A stretch of DNA of 34,460 bases from Plantago elongata (taxonomy: Eukaryota > Streptophyta > Magnoliopsida > Lamiales > Plantaginaceae). Below are positions 31,140 through 34,460 of this stretch, piece by piece. Position numbers and translations under genes: made by a program. The notes below the pieces were generated by a model that ran no database searches, was not told the origin of the DNA, and worked only from the letters and a program-made list of their open reading frames with translations. The stretch is from assembly GCA_036897095.1 (NCBI GenBank), contig JAYMSP010001233.1:1-34460 (forward strand). The letters run 5' to 3'. How positions within the stretch are numbered: the stretch's first letter is position 1; every line of letters begins with the position of its first letter.

Positions 31140-33221
31140 TCGTAAAAAGGGTGGTTGAACAAGATTGGTCACAAAAATCGAGACGTTGTGAAAGAAGGGA
31201 TGGAGGAACAAATCAAGAGTGTGAAGAAAGCTATTTTTAATTTGAAGATGTACTAAATGTCTTTTGAAAGACATGTATTTTTATAGGATGAAAATTTTTT
31301 AATTATTATTTTGTGTAATGAAATTTATTGGTTGACGAATGAATTTGAACTTCAAGTTTATTTTTCTAAATATTTGTTGGATAAATAGGTTGTTACTAAT
31401 GTTTACAAGTTAAAACATATCAATTTCACCATAAACATAGACAATTTCATGCTAGATTTAGACAATTTGAGATAAACAAAAATCAACTTATTTGAATTTG
31501 AATGTATATTGATATGCTGACTAATTTAAATAAAATTCGCAGGTCAACTCGCGAATTTTCATAATGTCTAATTTTTTTATGTAAATTGTCTATGTTTATA
31601 TATTATAGGGGATTTTCAGGACTCTCCAATATATATGAATCTCTCGCAAGACGGACTCTAATTCTACCAATTATAAAACATACCACAACTAACTAAATTA
31701 TTGATATTTTAGTCGTGTTAAATTTAAATACGTTTGATGGGAGAATTAAAGTGAGTTATACAAATTATTCGATCTATCAAAAAACTTAATTCGGAACTTT
31801 TTTTTCATGTGTACCACTATTGTTGAAGAGGGAGGAAGAAAAGGTGAATATGGGATGGGTAAATTACAAAAAAAAAGGCCGTGACAGCTTGGACCTTGGA
31901 CTCTATTCTATATGTAGTCCCTTTCATCCTAAGCACGCGCGCTTACGGCAATCTCCTGATGATATTATAATTATAATTATCTCCATAAAATATGAGTAGT
32001 GGTGGAGTTTATAAAATTGTTGCTTCAAATATTCAATAGCCCACTAATGCATTGGATTAAAACAAAATTGCCAATCTATGAACCCTGTTCGCGGGAGAGA
32101 TTTTAACTTTTCATAGTCGAGATCAAATAAATCTTTTTATTTAAAAATTTATACGTAAACTGTTCCCAGACCAGAATATTATTTGTAAGTGAAAACAGAC
32201 CTAGACTGTTACGGGCCAGAGTATTATCCGGACAAGTGAAAAGAGTTTAGGTGTAAGTTAAGTGCGTCGACCAGACGACCACCCCTTGTGGTTCAAAGGA
32301 AAAATAGAATATTGGACAAAGTTGTCTGAGTCACGTCGGGTATTTTATTCCAGTGAAATCTGGATGCAGGCCAAACAGAATAGTGCTGGTCCGTTCTAAT
32401 AAAATGGGACGTTCAACAATATGAAATGGGGAATTTGAACACCCCATCACACATGTGCGTCAATCATGGGAGCCAAATGCCCACTAAAAACGCACATGAG
32501 TTCATTCATCGTCTACACATGTGCCAAAAGCCTATCTGTGTCACTGCTACTCACATCCCTCCAAATTCTTCCAACTCATGCCATTCCCATTTGCTCCCCA
32601 TATGCCAGAAAAATTCAAACACTTGCTTAGAATTTGGTCTGGTCTTCAAAGTATTTTATCGAAATGTAAAACTTCATACATTTATCACAAAAATAATATA
32701 TTAATCTTATATCTATAAAAAAAAACGATGTGATGTATGAATTTCTGAATCAGTATTTAATTATCTGAAATAAATACTTGCTTAAGCTAGAAGACGAGAA
32801 CACCTTACAAATCAGTAATCACGGTTGTTTGACCTAATCTAATTTAAGCAACTCTTCCAGCTGGATACAACTAATTTCAACTTTTCATCCCTGTCACTAA
32901 CCACCAGTCTGGCTCACCAAAACAAACAAAATCCAACTTGCACTAATACCTTTGTCATCTTTGAATAAGCATCAGATGCAATAAAAAGAATTTGAATAAT
33001 GTTGCACTACGAAAAGAGAAGTCGGATTATAGATGTACATTTGCAAACACTCCTATCAAGGTTTAATAAAATCAACAAAAAGAATAATTTGCTCAAGGAA
33101 AAACAAAAAGAAGAGAAAAACTTCATTCTTGAAATCCGCCGGGAAATAGGGTCGATGTCAAAGAATTAGTTGGTATTCAATTTTATACATTATGTAACTT
33201 GTAGCTTTGTCAAGCGTTACG
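31140..33221. other. Intergenic, no gene seen
   Basis: Positions 31140-31250 contain a short frame (KKGWLNKIGHKNRDVVKEG...) not linked to anything known. The rest is AT-rich with scattered repeat pieces. The right end should hold the 3' untranslated region of the PERK gene. Confidence 0.4.
32159..32250. repeat. Two diverged 46-bp tandem copies
   Basis: ACTGTTCCCAGACCAGAATA... (32159-32204) is followed directly by ACTGTTACGGGCCAGAGTAT... (32205-32250); both end near AAGTGAAAA(C/G)AG. About 75% alike by eye. Confidence 0.65.
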
Positions 33222-34325
33222 TTACCCACTGAAACCTCCATTGCCATGCTTTTTGATGTTTCCCATCTCCATTTCTCGAGTTTGTTGGCCTTCGCTGCTT
33301 GAGCCGGAGGGGTTTAGCCCATACTCACTTGTCGGGTTGCTGTATTGATCACTGCTTCCGTATTCTTGGGTTCCCAGTGCCATTTTCCGGAACTTTTTCA
33401 TGTCCTCATTGTATTGGACAGTGTCATAATCCGAGCTTCCTTGTGAGCTGTATACTGTGGAGTGACCAGGCCTGATTCCTTCGTTGAGGTCAGACAGGGA
33501 GACATCCCCTTCTAACGCTCTAACGACCTGCTCAAGATTACGTTGAATGAGTTAGCTACTTGTGTCAGATACAACCAACTTATAAAAGAGCAGCTAAACT
33601 TCCAACAACATTATGTTGGATATTTAAGCAATTGTCAAAAGGATGCCATAATAACAAATTAACAATGGATGGTGGTCAGGTGGTGTGTAAGCTTCTTTGT
33701 TGCCTATGTAGCTTACAAATGACACTAAGAACTAAGTTGGCATTTGACAAGATATGTGCTGATGTATGAATGGCAATAAGTATTCAGTTGACAAAGATGA
33801 TGAAAGCAACAGTTGCTTGCGGAGAGAAACTATGAAAACACATATTTAACTGGCAGTGGTTAAACTTGACAAGAACAATGAACTGCAGCAGGAGGTTTTA
33901 CCTGACTCATACGAGGACGGCGCCTAGCCGAATGACGCACACATGCAGCAGCACAAGCCACCATGCGGGCCATCTCATTTTGATTGTGGTCGTATTGAAT
34001 CCGTTTATCTACAAGGGAATCAAAGTTTCCATCTTCCAGAGCTCTTGTGAGCAAGGGCCTAGCCTGTAACATACATATCTTTTATTATCTAATGAACAAG
34101 TAAACATATTACTCGCGTCTAAGCTATGGCTAGGAGACACAAACAAGAAAATGGAATAATCAACAATAACTACTTACCCAGTCTACCAAACTATCATCCA
34201 TGAAAGATTGATCTGAATCAACAGGCCGACGTCCAGTTATTAGCTCCAGAAGCATAACTCCGAAAGAGAAAACATCTGACTTCTCTGTAAGTTTTCCGGA
34301 TGAAGCATATTCAGGAGCCAGATAC
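33222..34325 (-). CDS. PERK-type receptor-like kinase, C-terminal exons (gene cut by window edge)
   Basis: Three exons are visible on the minus strand, 34325-34178, 34063-33902 and 33527-33222 (stop TAA at 33224-33222), all with GT-AG borders. They encode kinase subdomains [62 protein letters not shown] Ser/Gln/Tyr/Gly-rich tail ends [13 protein letters not shown]. The motif order and exon borders match the proline-rich extensin-like receptor kinases (PERKs), plasma-membrane kinases that sense the cell wall. The catalytic loop, transmembrane helix and proline-rich extracellular part lie beyond 34460. The first visible codon is completed by the previous exon, so the border at 34325 is a splice site. 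Which PERK paralogue is not resolved. Confidence 0.92.
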
Positions 34326-34460
34326 CTGGTTAATGGAGACATGTTAGCATCGTATTGAGAAGCCAGAGGAGCTAACTACTGGCACTGACAGTATTAAGCT
34401 AAAATTTTGGAACACAGGAAATAGGACCCCCCAACTGGGAATAGCAGGTATAAACTAATT

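Noticed and set aside
1-34460. CRISPR array, bacterial operons or functional tRNA genes
   Set aside because: No regularly spaced identical repeats with unique spacers, no prokaryotic gene layout and no complete cloverleaf were found; all genes are spliced plant genes.

Overview
The window is nuclear DNA of a flowering plant, most likely a eudicot. It is AT-rich, its genes have short GT-AG introns, and the gene families are plant-specific: P-class PPR, SBT6.1 site-1 protease, RABG3/Rab7, PERK receptor kinase. Decayed transposable elements lie between the genes. I could not fix the genus from sequence alone.

Layout, left to right. Positions 1-4950 are mostly repeats: a homopolymer start, a tandem-repeat ORF remnant, a CACTA-like element and a small MITE. 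Positions 4980-7250 hold a polycistronic box C/D snoRNA gene with a TATA box and telo-boxes. Eight snoRNA units can be seen. Six have guide elements that match conserved 18S or 25S rRNA segments, and the pair U30-like plus U27 occurs twice. Positions 7528-9299 (minus strand) encode a 12-repeat PPR protein in two exons, with a probable leader intron reaching to about 10828. Positions 11551-12641 are a solo LTR with a 5-bp target duplication and an internal 34-bp minisatellite. Positions 12640-18250 are non-genic or decayed: possible unannotated exons, an F-box-like fossil, a GC-rich hairpin chain, a 468-bp foldback element and a copia-type LTR remnant.

Positions 18712-24487 (plus strand) are a complete 10-exon site-1 protease gene (1011 aa) with the full Asp/His/Ser triad. 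It converges on a complete 7-exon Rab7 gene (minus strand, 27721-25295, 206 aa). Positions 29060-31700 are repeat-rich and include a stranded first exon of a STE20/SPAK-like kinase with no following kinase exons. The right edge (34325-33222, minus strand) carries the last three exons of a PERK-type receptor kinase whose 5' part lies outside the window.

The genes do not form a pathway. S1P (Golgi processing) and Rab7 (late endosome/vacuole) both act in the endomembrane system, but their adjacency is probably incidental. The most unusual content is the snoRNA cluster: a local duplication, guides in register with conserved methylation sites next to degenerate D/D' boxes, one decaying copy, and two units with guides I cannot assign. 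rRNA matches and gene-family comparisons are from memory of conserved sequences; no database search was run.
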